A stretch of 35,147 nucleotides of DNA from Ettlia oleoabundans (lineage: Eukaryota; Chlorophyta; Chlorophyceae; Chlamydomonadales): assembly GCA_019693395.1 (NCBI GenBank), contig JAAMXP010001253.1, positions 1,740 through 36,886 of the forward strand, written 5' to 3'. Positions within the stretch are counted from its first letter, which is position 1, and each line of letters begins with the position of its first letter. Under the pieces are notes generated by a model that saw only the letters and a program-made list of their open reading frames with translations, ran no database searches and was not told the origin of the DNA. The translations under genes were made by a program, and so were the position numbers. This document shows positions 1 through 12,249 of the stretch, piece after piece.

Positions 1-532
1 GGGACAGGCAATGCAGATGCTAAGTTGGGAGGGGAACCCCAAATGCACCCAGCACCCAAAACACAGGGTTCCGAGCAACACTCTTGGAAATCGTTCCAGT
101 GGCTGGTCCCAGAAGGGACCCTTGCCAACGGCGACCTGGCCAGTCTGTCATGAGTGGCATGGCAACAAAGCGCATGTACTAGAGCAAGCAAAAAGGGGTG
201 TGAGTTGTAAGGTACAGAACGCAGGAAGCAGAAGTTTGGATGGATGGGTGGATGGTACAGGCTCCAATGCAGACGCGATGCATGGGGAGGCAATGTGGAT
301 TTGTTTCTACTGGCATATGTATGTGGGTGTGTGGTCAACACACGAATCAATTCCTGCATTTATTCCGCAACTAACATAACAAGCAGACACACGAATGATG
401 ATGGCGGTGGTGGCTAAGGTGGCCCTGGTGCAGCGTGATCCATGCAGTAAAACGGCAAAGTCCTAAGTTACACACACACAGGGTTGCCTCCGTCGTCCCC
501 ACGCCAGACGTCTCTCCTGTCTCTCCTGTGTT
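1..532. other. 3' flank of the nuclease gene, no gene seen
   Basis: No exon with family similarity is visible on either strand. The only open frame of any length, on the plus strand at 11-379, has no recognisable domain and no splice partner. The last part, about 460-532, should be the 3' untranslated region of the minus-strand nuclease gene. A short CA run lies at about 470-480. Confidence 0.5.
468..472 (-). promoter_or_regulatory. TGTAA poly(A) signal of the nuclease gene
   Basis: TTACA on the plus strand reads TGTAA on the minus strand, about 60 bases after the stop at 533-535. TGTAA is the usual green-algal polyadenylation signal. The assignment rests on motif and position only. Confidence 0.5.
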
Positions 533-3500
533 TCAGTAGAAGCGGCGACCAGGGCTGGTGCCACCGCCGCCACTGCCAAAGCCACCGTCTCGCTGCTGCT
601 GGCCGCGCCGCCTGATCTCCTCCTCCGCCTCCCGCACCTTCATGCCCTCCCTCTCCTCCTCCTCATGCTGGCTGATGGCGGCCGCCAGCTGCGCCTCGCA
701 CCGCCCTGCCTCCTCGCTGTCGCCACGCTGGAGGGCACGCAGCGCGCTCAGGTGCAGCCGCATCCAAGGGTGGTCGCTGCGGGGTGGTGGTGGCAGTGGT
801 ATTGTGGGACAGGGGCGGAATTGGTGTGACAAAACAAGTGTCCTACACTGTGTTGATGTAAACCCGGACATGTGCAAGAAAAGACCCACTGAGGCTATCA
901 ACACCACTGCCGCCACCTACACCACCATACATCACCTGCTGATGGGGAAAGCAGGGGAGTATAACAGGGGAGCACCATCACCGCACTATCACAAAGGAGG
1001 GACAGCACCCTACCACACACCCAGACAACACCACCGTATGCGTGCCACCAAACGACGCCTACTGCGCCCACCGTATGCGTGCAGCTGCGGTGTAGTCCTC
1101 GTCCTTGAGCGCCACACGCATCTCCATCTTCAGGCGCTTGAGGGGCTCGGGGTCAGCGGCCCTGTGGAGCGCCGTGTGGGTGATGTGTGGGGTTAGGGGA
1201 GCCGGGAAGGGTTGCAGGGAGGAGGGGGGTGATGCAACAAGTAGACATGTGGGTAGAGGCATTTGGGGGCTGATATGTTGCTGCGAGGCAAATTAACAAC
1301 AATGGCACCGTAACCACTCCTGTAGTCTGCACTGGAACACCAGCATACCTGGGTGTGGTCATCATAGCTGTGGTTGTGAGCGGCTGTTTGCCACCTGGCG
1401 AGGGTGCCAGCTCAGCGTCCAGCTGCTCAGACAGGCGCACAACCTCCTGCGCAAAACAAGGAGGGGTACGGTGGGGCAGTGGGATCGGGTTTGTGGCTGT
1501 GAACTCGATGCAGGCAATGACTTCTACTGGTGGTGTGATGCGGCTGCAGATACATTGGATCTACCAGCAGGGGAGGAGCGCCCCCCACCCACACCCCCAC
1601 TACACACCACACCACAACCACCACACAAACACTCTTGATTGCCATCTTTCTGTTGCGATGGCGCTTGCTACAGACTAGCCCGGCCATGTGACCAGGCAGA
1701 TGCGCCCCCCACACCCTACTGCACAGCACAGCCGGTCGTATCACACCACCCCGGGACCCGCTCCCCACCGCCTTGCCTGTGTCTTTTCCCTCAGTGCTGC
1801 CTCAGCACGCTGCGCCTCTGCGTCACGCTGGATGTCCCGCAGCACCATGGCGCTCTCCTCCCACACAGATCGGTGCACAAAAATTGGAGCGCCCGCCTGA
1901 AGCGAGGGAGGTGAACAGATGAACGTGGACACAGGTCAGCACAGGCCGCGCCAAAAGGCAGGCATGCAAGGTTGACCGGTTGCCACTGTTGCAGCATTGG
2001 CCTACCAGGCAGGCGCAGCACAGCCCTGGCCTGGCTGTGCCTCCACAGTTCGCCAACGCTGCAAGGACGCCATGACATCAACGCCAGGCTGTCCCATCCC
2101 ACCACTTGCATTTCACGCTCTACAAGTCCAGCGGCTGCTGTCCACTCCCTACCCTGCTCTCTGTATCCACTCCTACTACATGTGCCACCCCACCTGCCGC
2201 CCCACCCCACCGCCCCACCTTGAGCGCCAGCCAGCATGCGTCTGAGGGGCGGCAGTCGCAGTCCCAGGCCACCACCCCGCTGGCAGAGTCTCCAAAGAAC
2301 ACACGCCCCACAAAGGTGTTGCCCCGCAGCTCCACAACAGCAACACGCAGTACGCCCCAGGTGCGCCGACTGATCTCCTGCCCTCGCTCCAGCACCTGAC
2401 AGCGATAAGCAGTGGAGCAAGTGACGGCAACGCAAGGAGAGGGCGGGTTGGGGAAAAGCTGTGCAGCAATTGCCTGCTGGCCTCAGTAATTCAACACGGC
2501 TGCAAATGCTCATACGGCTTCCATGGCACAACACCACATGCACTGCATGCAGGCGCAACAATGAAAATCCCCCGCAGCTGGTCCCCGCCATCCGGCCCCT
2601 GGCCCCATGTTCCCACCCGCCCCACCCCCACCTGCCAGAGCAGGTCGAGGGCCAGCGGGCGCCCCCCCGCTGCGCCGCTAGGCAGGCCCTGAGCCAGCTG
2701 CGCCACCCCTGCCAGAGTATCGCCACCCACAGACATGATCAGGCCGCGCTCTGTAAGGCAGCAGGTGTGTGGGGCAGCGGAAACGAACGGAATGGCAGGT
2801 TGCGCGGTGCAGGTGTGGAGGAAGGCGGGAAAGGGGCGGGGCATGATTGTGAGATCAACCGCTGTGTGTGGCCGTTCAATGCTGCTCTGACCAGCGCCTG
2901 CCTGCCGCACTCGGCTTTGGCGATGTAACTGCCGGCCTTACATCAGCACACATGGGACTCTGCCCCATCCTCGCAGCCCTTTTCCCACCCTCACACACAC
3001 GTGCGTACACACACACAGACACAGCAGTATCCACACCCACCCATCAATGTGCACAACAGCCGCCCACCTGCATCCTCCACCACATCATCCTCAGTGACCC
3101 GCATCAGAAGGAAATAGCCCTGCTGCACGCCCATGCCTATTGGGCCTGACGTCTGTGATCAAGTAGTGATGGAACAGTCAGGCAAAGCAGTTACGAGTGC
3201 CACTGTGATGTCAACAGGAGCGGGTTTGGAGACAACGAGGTTGCTGGGGTATGCCCAGTCCAGACCGCACCTGCACCATTTGAAGACTGCATTGGTAGTA
3301 CTCATCCGGGCGCCAGGGGTAGGGCCTGTAAGTGGAGCTGGGGTCTGAGACCGCCACCACTTGCAGGCTTCTACGCCGACGTGCGGTGGGGCAGCGGATG
3401 CGCCAGGCAGCGGGGGCTCCGCCTCGGCGCAGCCCGTTGGCGCCCGTCGTCACGCAGGTCGCGCTGCTGGACGCCCGTGCATGCGAATGTAAGCGGGCTA

Positions 3501-3549
3501 ACAGCTGCTGAGGGAGGCTGCTCTTGGGAACCGCGCTGCTGCAGATCAT
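533..3549 (-). CDS. Bifunctional nuclease (DUF151) with UVR motif, probably plastid-targeted
   Basis: The model has eight exons: 3549-3271, 3122-3068, 2750-2632, 2395-2219, 1896-1777, 1446-1349, 1161-1072 and 776-533. They join in phase to about 393 residues. Residues 1 to about 60 are rich in Ser, Ala and Arg, like a plastid transit peptide. About 100-235 match the DUF151 nuclease domain, with ELRGNTFVGR, WDCDCRPSDACWLAL and AGAPIFVHRSVWEE. About 285-315 form a UVR motif with LKRLKMEMRVALKDEDYTAAAR. The tail is charged, then Gly/Arg-rich. Plant BBD1/BBD2 proteins have this order and act as DNase/RNase in defence responses; the function here is inferred from them. The fifth intron starts with GC (CAG|GCAAGG). 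The start is the first ATG in frame before the transit-like region; the 3122 acceptor could instead be 3119. The gene is divergent from the first FkbM gene. Confidence 0.85.
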
Positions 3550-3954
3550 GTTCGTGCTCGGTAGCTGAGCAACCGTCCCGACAGCTCAAAGTATCGCGTT
3601 CGATACGGTTGCGGGTTCAGGTGCGTCTTCAACGTCCTACAAAAGAGCCGTCCTGGCCAGCTCAGCAGCGCGCAAGGATTTACAAAGCACAGATATTACT
3701 TGCTTGAAACCTCGCTTGAAGCAGTTCCGCGGATTATATCATCGCTATTTGCTGCATGTACATGACAAGTGGCGCTTGAGACGGAAGCCACCAGTGACCG
3801 TTGCTTTCTGTGGCTGCAACAATCCAGGAAAACACTGCTACTCTTTGAATAATCCGAGATGCAGGAAAGAGACCAATAGCGGCAGGTGTTGAGTTGGGGC
3901 GGCGGCCCTGCAAGGCACGCCGCCCTGGTGGCGGTGTGGAACGCACAACCTAAC
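3550..3954. promoter_or_regulatory. Divergent promoter region between nuclease and FkbM gene 1
   Basis: This 405-base gap lies between two divergent start codons and must hold both 5' untranslated regions and promoters. A TATA-like run, TTATATCA, lies near 3734. No other motif can be assigned with confidence. Confidence 0.4.
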
Positions 3955-6900
3955 ATGGCCCCTCTCCTGCGTAACAAGCGCACACGGCAGCATAGATCCA
4001 GCCGCATTCTGGTGGTCATTGTTGCGACAGCGTGCTTGGGAGCGAGCTACCTTGTTGGGAACAGGCGTTCCCCGCTGTTGCCAAGTAATGCAAGCTCCAA
4101 TCAGGCAAGCGCAGATGCTGGCTAGGACAGCTGCTTGTCAACGTGTTGAAGCCGCTGCTTCTGCTGCATGTGGCTCCGCCAGTTTAATGTGCATGATGTA
4201 GTAGTATCCTTCTTGGCTTGTAGGAGGCAGTGGTGTTTCTGTGCTTCTTTAACGGGCATGCTTGGCTCTTCCCCACTTCCGAACCGCCACCCACCATCTT
4301 TGGTGCACGCACAATGCGGCTATGTCTTTCGAGCAGGGACAGGCAGGCAGCGTGGCTTCCATACAGCACCAAGCCTCAACAATCGCTGCGGTGGCACCGT
4401 CAGTCGACGACAGAACCAGCAGCAGCAGCGGCGAAGGACGTCCTCCTGTCAAGATGGTGTGCCAGGACAGCTGCCCGGTGTATAGTAACAACGGGGTGTG
4501 CGAGGAGGGGAGGGCGACGTTCAAGTCCCCGGCCCAGACAGATGGTGATAAGCGGAGCGTTTATGAGGTTCTTTGTGATTTGGGCACCGACTGTGGCGAC
4601 TGCGGGCCCTGGGTAATAGGCAACCGAGGCGGGGGGCTGCTGGGTTGCGCTCTGCCTGATTGTGGTGCAATGCAGGGGCATATGTTATGCTGGTTGCCCC
4701 TGGCTGTGTTACAGGACTGGTACAGTATCCTGTCAAGCCACAGTTGGTAGAAACTCAGTGTGGGCAACATTGTTGCAGACTGGGCAGGCTTGTTACAGAA
4801 GCTTATAGTGGGTTAAAGTCCAGGCTTGGCTGGCGTGCGTTCTTAGCAACCGCGGCTGCCCGCGGTTCACCCATCACCTGCCCGTTTCCTCGTGTCGTCG
4901 CCTGTAGGTGCACACCAACACGGATGCATCAGACGGATGGCGGCCCATACAGGAAATCAAGGAGAAAAACGTGAGTGAACTCCTGGTGCCTGTGTTGCTG
5001 GCCAGCTGTGCCTTGCATCATTCCAGGGCAGCATCAGCGCGTGCCAACTTCGCAACAATCTCCCATAAAAATGCAACTGCTGTGACTTGACTACAATTAC
5101 CCCCATCTCCCTCTTGCAATCATTCTTGCCAACTGCATTCCAGGTGCCATGGTTGCACCCCTATGCCTCGCCATTTCATGGCTGTGGCGACCTTACCACC
5201 TATCACCCCAGCCGCATCACCTGCTGCAGTTCACCGTGCTGTCCCGCCGTACCGCCCACCCTCTCGCTTTCTTTATGGCCTTCACCGACCCCTCACACGA
5301 TGTGGATGTGTCGGCACAGATGCACGGCAAGGGGCTGGTAGAGCCAAGCTACACCTGGGCCTGGCACAATGTGCTCAAGGACGGCTGCTTCTCCCCTGGC
5401 GCTGGCTCCCAGGGCTCACACCAGCCAGTCGGGGCGCTGGTGCTGGATGTTGGCGCAAACGTGCGTGAGTTTGGAGGCAGCCAGGCGTTGCCAGCAGCAG
5501 CCAGATTAATCAATTGGTGGGTGCACCGATGCACTGTTGGTGGAGCAGCTGGCATGTTGAGCCCAAGACAAAGGTCGCTGCTAGGATGACTGGAAGGCAG
5601 CTCGGAGGCAAGCTTGCTGCCAATTATGCAAGTGAACCATCTCAAACAAGCCCATGCAAAGCGAGTCGGCATGGAACTCACAACCCGCATCACGCACCCA
5701 CAGTCCATCCAAAGACTAGTGCCCTGTGCTGCCCTGTCGTTCCGCCCCTTCCCCCTTGCAGTTTGGCTACTACTCCCTGCTAGCTGCGTCCATGGGCTGC
5801 CGTGTGATTGCCTGGGAGCCCGTGCCGCACTTTGCCGCCTTCTTCAAGTACGCGCTGCTGCGCAACAACCTTACGCACCTTGTGGAGGTGACGGCCATGG
5901 CTGTTGGGCGCCGTGATTGACATGATTGACACACTCTAAAACTGGATACCTTGAGCCTTGGCCACAGCTCTGATTTATTGTGTGGTTCGATTGTAACATT
6001 AGATGCTACCCAGGCAAGGCTGACGCACAGCTATCATGTCCCTGTCCTGTTGCTGCCGACACCAGTACCAATCCCGCTTGCCGCCCCTTCAGGTGCGTGA
6101 GGCTATTGTGAGCAACAGCAGCGGCGGCCAGCTGTCCATCCAGGTGCCCAACCGAGGCGTCTGGGGATTGGCAGGTATTGACGGCAAGAATCTCGACAGG
6201 TGTGTGCGGCAGTCCAAGCGGGGCTGAAACAACCCAACATTACGACCTGAGTATGGGTCTGGCTTGACAAGTGTCCGTCAGCCAGCTTGCCTGCCTGCCT
6301 GCTTGCTTGTCTATTTATCCTTGATAAATCTCACTCCTGCATGTCGCTACTGGCTTGTTTGCTGTCAGCAGGACGATAGCCAATGATGGCTCGTATGACA
6401 TATTTGACCGGCAGGTGGAGCGAATGGATGAGGTGGTGAGGGAGGACGTGCTAATTATGAAGGTGAGCATGGTTGAATGCCCACGACTGCAGTGTACAGG
6501 CTAGCTATGTGCTGCCTGGATGATGGTCTGTGGTGTTAAATCTGGGTCCCACCAACAATCCTACAAATACATTCATTGTGCACCTCTGCATCCACTGCTG
6601 TCTCACGTTTGCCCGCTCATATGTGGCGCAGATTGACGTGGAGGGTTTTGAGCCCAGCGTGTTGTTGGGCAGCAAGAACCTGCTGCTCCAGGTTGGAGGG
6701 CGCTGGGCCCACTCCTGGGCTGTACTGCACCGTATGCCAGCACCCATCCTGACATTGATGTGTGGCTTAAGGCCGCGTCAGACTAGCACCTAGTCATACG
6801 GGTGGTTTACGCTGCCTTGCCATGTTTTGATATTCTGTTGGCCATGTGTTGCTCCAGTCAACTTTTGGGATTGTTTTGCCTGCCTTTGCATTACCCTGTG

Positions 6901-8888
6901 ATTCGTTGTGCCCCCATGTGCTGCGCAGCACGAGGTGAGACACATCTTCATGGAGTACTCACCGGGAGTGGCACGTAAGTGGTGCTTGGCGCCATGTCTC
7001 CTGTGATCGTTGGCTTGAGTTGCTAGGCTGAGCAGACTACATGCACCAAACTGGGGGTCCTCCATATCAGCTGCCTCAAACACTGCACCCGGCACCAGCT
7101 GCAGAGAGGCACAAGGACTGGGACTGGTTTAAGAACCACCCAAATATGCTTGCGGGGTGAGTTCTGCTGAAATTGGAAGGTTAATTGAACAGATGCCGCC
7201 TAGCTTGTCTATTGACCTTAATGAAGTGCTCACCTACACCTCCTTCCGTTCCTCATCTGCACAAATTCTGGAACTGCCATGCAATGTGGCTCACATCATT
7301 CCCTCTCATCCAGCTGAACCCAAACTGGCAGATTTGCTACATGGCTGTGCAGTCTGCTGCAACGTGGCTACACCATACTGCACATCGGCGCTTTTCCTGC
7401 TGGAGAACAGCCCGAGTGGGAGGGCACACGCGATCTGCCGCCGCTGCCAGAGGCAAGCTTGCTACCACTGCATGAAGCTGCGGGACTCCCAGAGCAGTTT
7501 GCAAGTGCTGCATGGAGCATGCAGCCAACACCATGCTGCTCTGCTGCACGTGCAATTTAGCTGCCTAATCTAGCCCGTCCCAGCCTCTGCCATGGCTCGC
7601 TGCAATGCTCCTTCTGGATTGATGCGCATTTCAATGATTGAAAGGTAATATCCCTCTGCAGGTCAGCTGGGAGGTGCTGAAGCATGATATCTGCGATGCA
7701 ACCCGCTTGCGCACCAACACCCTGGGCTGCCTCAACAAAACTGCTGCGTCGGAGCTGGCACAGGTGCAAGGGGCCAAGCTGTTTGGTGAGGCCAGAACGG
7801 AACAGTGCGTCATATCTTCTCTGGGCGGCAGCAAAACCAGGCTGCAAATTAAGAGGCATCCACAACATTTTCTTGATGAACGGGAAGCAGATGTGATGGT
7901 GATTTGTGCATCTGCTCCTGGCCATCTGCTGTGTTGCGCTCGTGCCTCGTCAGATTGCCCACCACCTCCCAGGTGCTGCCTGATGGTGTCTGAAATGCAG
8001 GCAGGCAGGTAGCCAGGCACTCTACTGTCAGCCGCCCTGGCTAACTCCTAACTACTGCTCTCGTGCCAGCACCTGTCATGCAGGCTGCCAAGCTTTACCC
8101 GAGGGGTTCGACCCGCACAGCTTGCGAGCTTCCTTTGGCTTCAACACAAACCTCTGGGCTTTCCTTGGCAAAAGTAAGCTTGTTTGGCTTCAAAACATTG
8201 CTGCAGCTGAGTCGCTCAAGCTGTGCCGCAATGCAGGACCTGCATTGCTGTCTCGGCATGTTCAATTATGCGTTGTTGCCCGCCTGTTGTCTATTTATGC
8301 AGGGCCAGCGTATGCGCGGATAGGGCCTCCCGCTTCTCTCGTGCCCCTCGACTTTGATATACAGGTGCATGCCTGTCACCCCTGATGTGCTGCAATGTCC
8401 ATTTTTCCTCCAGACCCTCCGGGTTGCTTGGTGGCATGCCAGTCCACAATACTCAACTTGCAAAAACTGCAGCACCAACATGCAGCTCTGCTCTGTTCTG
8501 CTGCTGCGATGTGCCTGCAGCACGAGTTCTTTGTGCCTGGCGCTATGGTGGGCACGGGGCACCGTCTGTGCCGCCATGTGCCGCCATCTGCTGAGGTGCG
8601 CCTGTAATGCGACAATGTGTGCCAGCGCTGCTTGCTGCTTCCAATGCCTTGTCCTGCAATCAGTGCCATTGCAACAATTGCACTGCCCTGCTCGCCTGGC
8701 GCTGATTCATGCTGTTGTCGCTTTTGTGCCTGGTACAGGTGGCCCACCGCTGCCCCTGCACGGACCAGAGTGTATGTGGGGAGCTGGAAAAAAAGGTGAA
8801 GGAGTTGGCAAGGGCGGGCCTGCTGCCTCCATACCCGCTGGATGACACCAGCTTTCAGCCGCAGCAGCTGGGCATTGGCACCTGGTGA
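3955..8888 (+). CDS. Membrane-anchored FkbM-family methyltransferase, paralogue 1
   Basis: The sixteen exons are 3955-4104, 4337-4612, 4908-4970, 5230-5460, 5762-5887, 6093-6199, 6372-6462, 6632-6691, 6929-6974, 7105-7156, 7353-7452, 7662-7785, 8084-8173, 8303-8364, 8521-8595 and 8739-8888. Together they code for 600 residues in phase. Residues 17-35 form one hydrophobic helix after a basic N-terminus, as in a type II Golgi anchor. About 100-142 hold an LNR-like module with NNGVCEEGR and CDLGTDCGDCGPW. The FkbM domain has the SAM motif LVLDVGANFGYYSL (about 233-246), then IAWEPVPHF, IDVEGFEPSVL and HIFMEYSPGV. The tail carries VAHRCPCTD and a Cys-containing helix. The family O-methylates sugars and other metabolites; a cell-wall glycan substrate is an inference. 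Introns 1 and 11 use GC donors. The exact acceptor of exon 2 (4337) is uncertain by a few codons. Confidence 0.85.
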
Positions 8889-9401
8889 CGCTGGCTGCCC
8901 CTGGCTATCCCTGGCTGATGCTCTTGCTTGCTACTAGTTGGGTCACACTAACGCGTTCGCTGCAGCAAGTAAGTTTGGCATCAGCATGGCAGGCTTAACC
9001 TTAACCACACTCCTGCGCAAGGGTATCGGCTGCCCGGCGCACGCTTCGACGGAACATTACAACCCATGTGTGAGCATACAGCATCTTGATTTCATACGAG
9101 TGTTACAACTATGCGCAATGTCGACGGTTGTCATTGGCTGAATGTTTGTAATTATGGGCTTGTGATACCTCAGTCAGGATCACAAATGCCCTCTCACGCT
9201 GTGCTGCCCCTCGGCTGTACACTTGCTGCCTGCCTGCGAGACGTGTCCATGTCCTTATCCCAAATACTGCATATTAGCGTGCGCCGGTTCCCAATCGCTC
9301 TGGTATCAAGTGCGCGGCAGCCGAGCGGGGTGGGAGTGGGCTGTTTCGACCTGCCTCTCGCTCGAGCAAAGCAGCTGCTGAAAAGCAGATCCAGGAGGAA
9401 C
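8889..9401. other. Spacer between FkbM gene 1 and the sphingomyelinase-like gene
   Basis: No conserved exon is visible. The stretch should hold the 3' untranslated region of FkbM gene 1 (to about 9165) and the upstream region of the next gene. An open frame runs through 9111-9422 into the putative MNLRVF start, but its upstream part resembles no family. Confidence 0.45.
9147..9151 (+). promoter_or_regulatory. TGTAA poly(A) signal, likely of FkbM gene 1
   Basis: A TGTAA pentamer lies about 260 bases after the stop codon at 8886-8888 and before the next gene. It is the first such motif on this strand after the stop. Assignment is by motif and position only. Confidence 0.4.
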
Positions 9402-12249
9402 ATGAATCTCAGAGTTTTCAATCAATGCCTGGGGCCTTTGGTTGGTGTCCAAGCAGCGGGCAGAGCGGATGGCGGCGCTCGCCGCCTTTCTGCGCAGGTG
9501 AAGCTCTGGTGGACATCGTCAGTCACGAGTTCATGCATATAGGAACACACCTGGTATCAAGCATTTTGGTCAGGCAATCAATGCCCATCTCCTGTTTGTC
9601 TCGCGTCTTTGTTGTTCATGGCCACTGGCTTGCTCAGCGCCGCCATTTTACCTTGAGTGCCACTGATGGTTGTGGGGGTTGCTGTGCAGCGAGAAGTGCA
9701 CTGCTGACGTAGTACTGCTTCAGGAGGTGTGGCTGGGCGCTGACGTGGAGCTGCTGCGCCAGGCGGGCGGCGAGGGCCACCTGCCGCATAGCTTCCATTT
9801 CCTCAGCGGCGCCATTGGCAGCGGCCCGTTGCTGCTCAGTCGGTACAGCATCACACAGGTGACTAATTGGTTGACCGCATACTGACTGGATGTCTGGGGC
9901 CGTGCGTACAACGTGAGTCATCTGCTGATATCTTGCTGAAGAGCCGCATCCCCAAGTGGAGTGTCCTGCTGCAATTATCAGGAGAGTGTGTGTATGCTGG
10001 TGTTTATATCAGTGCCAGAAGTTATAAAGAGTGAAGTTTATTTTGCTGCAGGTTGCTTTTCACCCGTTTTCCGCCAGAGGAGACCCTGCTGCAGTGCTGC
10101 AAGGCGACTTTTATGCCGGCAAGGGTGAGCAGGCAGTGCTGTGCAGCACCCCTCTGGTGCAGCACCCCTGCCTGCCTGCCTGCCTGCCCGCCTGCCTGCC
10201 CGCCAGACACCGGGTGTTACCAGCCTGTATGCACTCACGAGCAGCATATGGCAGCTTTTTTCAAGGCTAAACTCTGCGTGCAGGTGTGGGGTGGGCATCC
10301 CTGCATACCCCTGCCGGCTCTGTGAGCGTATACGTCACCCACCTGTCGGCTAACTACGGCCAGCAGTGGCAGTTGGGTGCCAGAGGGCTGCACCCGCACT
10401 GCCGCCTGCCCCATGACAGCCTGGCAGGAGTGCGCCTGCTTCAGGTCCGTCCACCCGTGCGTCTTTCTTGCTGCGGGTGCTGGCTGCCATGCTGGGACAA
10501 GGAGGGCCTTGCAGCCAGCCAGCCAGCCAGGCCGCAGAGTGTGGTGTTGGCCCATAGTGCCACCTGGCACTTGTCAGCACCCTGCCTGTCCTATACTGCT
10601 GCAGGTGCTTGAACTCGCCACATTTGTGCGCAGCCACAGTGGGGGCAGCGTGGGTGTTGTGGTGGCTGGGGACCTGAATGCCGCACCCGACACACTGGAA
10701 ATGGCGCTGCTAAGGGTAGGTGTCCTTGAGGGTCGCGCTGCTGAATGTGAGGCTGCCTTTGGTTTGCGTCAATTCTTGAACGTGTCGGTGCAGCCTAACT
10801 CAGTGCAAACTTGCACACTTGACAAGGGACCAGCTACTGCCAGATGGCAAACCCAGCAAGGCAGGGTGCGTAGTACCCAGGCTGGGTGTCGGCTTGATGG
10901 TCTGTTTGTGTGTACACATGCTTGAAATGTTGCCCAGCCGTCTGTCGGCTGCCTTCCATGCAGGCGCTGCTGCCGCAGCTGCAGGACGCGTGGGCTGAGG
11001 CGCAGCCACTGCTTATGGGAGCCACAGCCAACGCCTTGGAGTGCAGCTACACAAGTGTGTAGGGGTTGAGGTTTTTATACATGTGGGTGGATGATGCTTG
11101 TTTGTAATGCTTGTGGATGGAGCAGGGGTATGTTGTTGGTGCAAGATGCATGAACCAATTGCCTGCTTGTGGTACATCGCTGCCTGCATGCCCGCTTGCC
11201 TGCATTTGGTAGCGATGCGGTTGCTTGCTGCCCCCATGCTTGCGTACTTGCTGGCCAACTGCCTGCCTGTCATGCTGCCTGACCTGCCATTGCCACTGAC
11301 CCTTCCCTGCAGCTGCGGGAGCGGGACACAAGCCAAGCCGTGTTGACTACATTCTTTCCAATGGCCATGCTGTCAATGCTGAGTTGGCATTGACCAACAC
11401 CGGCCGAGAATTCAACTATTCGGATCATTTGGGGGTAGCCGCAACATTGGATCTCGTCTGTGTTAGTAATACCAGCAGCAGGAGCAGTCCTGGTGATGCC
11501 AGTGGCAACAGCGCTGCTGCTGATGGCGGCTTTGCTCTTGTCAGCAAACGCAGCAGTGGCTTGCACTTGCCAGCAGGGCAGGCGGTGACGCCACGGGGCG
11601 TGACAGCTGTGGCGTCGCTGCAGAGCTGATGCAGCGGCACCCCGAACCCTTCCAGCATGCTGCCGCATCAATTGAGCAAGCTGCACTGGATATGGCGCGT
11701 GGACGGCGGCGCTTCATGCGCCTGGCTGCGGGGCTGTGGGCAGCTGGTTTTGGGTTGCTTTGCTGTGCTGGCGGCAACGCCCTGGTGGCCAGAGCACTCA
11801 GCCCCAGAGGCGCAGCTGCAATACTTGGCGCTGCTAGGGGGCATGGGGACCGCACTTGGCTGGGCAGGTAGGAAGTTGTGACGTGCAGCCAGCGCTCCTA
11901 CAGCTGTTGCTGCCATGCTTGCTTCCCACTAATGACGGGCCAACCCATGGTATCGGCAGTGTGCCACAGCACGGCAGGCTTTGAATGCAGCTGTTCTTAC
12001 CAGGTGTAAAACGAAGGAACTTGAAACTCCCGCTGTTGTGCAGGTGTGGTGTTTGTCGGCGGCTTTGTTGCGCGTGGTATGGAGCTGCGGGCGCTGCAGC
12101 AGGCGGCATGCCAGCTGCGTATTGCAGTGGGAACATCGACGTTTCAGGCCTGCCAGCTGAGCCCGTCTCGCTACCTCAGCTGCCTGGCGAGTTTGCGGCA
12201 GCGCCTGACTGCGAGTAGAGCCGACTGGCGTGCACACTTGAGTTGGTAG
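9402..12249 (+). pseudogene. Neutral sphingomyelinase / ISC1-like phospholipase C, frame-disrupted
   Basis: Coding blocks are 9402-9497, 9690-9858, 10052-10124, 10284-10444, 10605-10715, 10964-11054, 11313-11867 and 12044-12249. They show the endonuclease/exonuclease/phosphatase fold of neutral sphingomyelinases. In order these are NAWGLWLVSKQRAERM, DVVLLQEVW (metal-binding Glu), GSGPLLLSRYSI, VYVTHLSANY, VVAGDLNAAPDT, and YSDHLGVAATL (catalytic Asp-His). Two hydrophobic helices follow, as in animal nSMase1. Such enzymes hydrolyse sphingomyelin or inositol-phosphoceramide at membranes. Three frame changes are needed. MNLRVF at 9402 is in a different frame from INAWG at 9421. The catalytic exon meets TGA at 11627 while the family-like segment continues in another frame from about 11620. 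The frame changes again between the two helices at about 11760-11810. An intron at about 11462-11634 would cure the second. The gene may be decaying, mis-sequenced or mis-modelled; family assignment is firm, pseudogene status is not. Confidence 0.6.
10167..10204. repeat. (CCTG)n microsatellite in an intron
   Basis: Tandem CCTG units with two CCCG variants form a run of about 38 bases. It lies inside the third intron of the sphingomyelinase-like gene (10125-10283). Confidence 0.85.

Noticed and set aside
11..379. Plus-strand open frame of 122 codons at the left edge
   Set aside because: No domain, no splice signals in phase and unlikely composition; treated as non-coding.
1791..2726. Long minus-strand open frame of 311 codons
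   Set aside because: It runs through introns and out-of-frame parts of nuclease exons 3-5. The DUF151 motifs are in other frames.
3583..3640. Possible tRNA because of a GTTCGATAC run
   Set aside because: No cloverleaf could be folded around it, and the anticodon and acceptor stems are absent.
10167..10204. Tandem CCTG units considered as a CRISPR-like or regulatory array
   Set aside because: The unit is four bases with no spacers, so it is a simple microsatellite.
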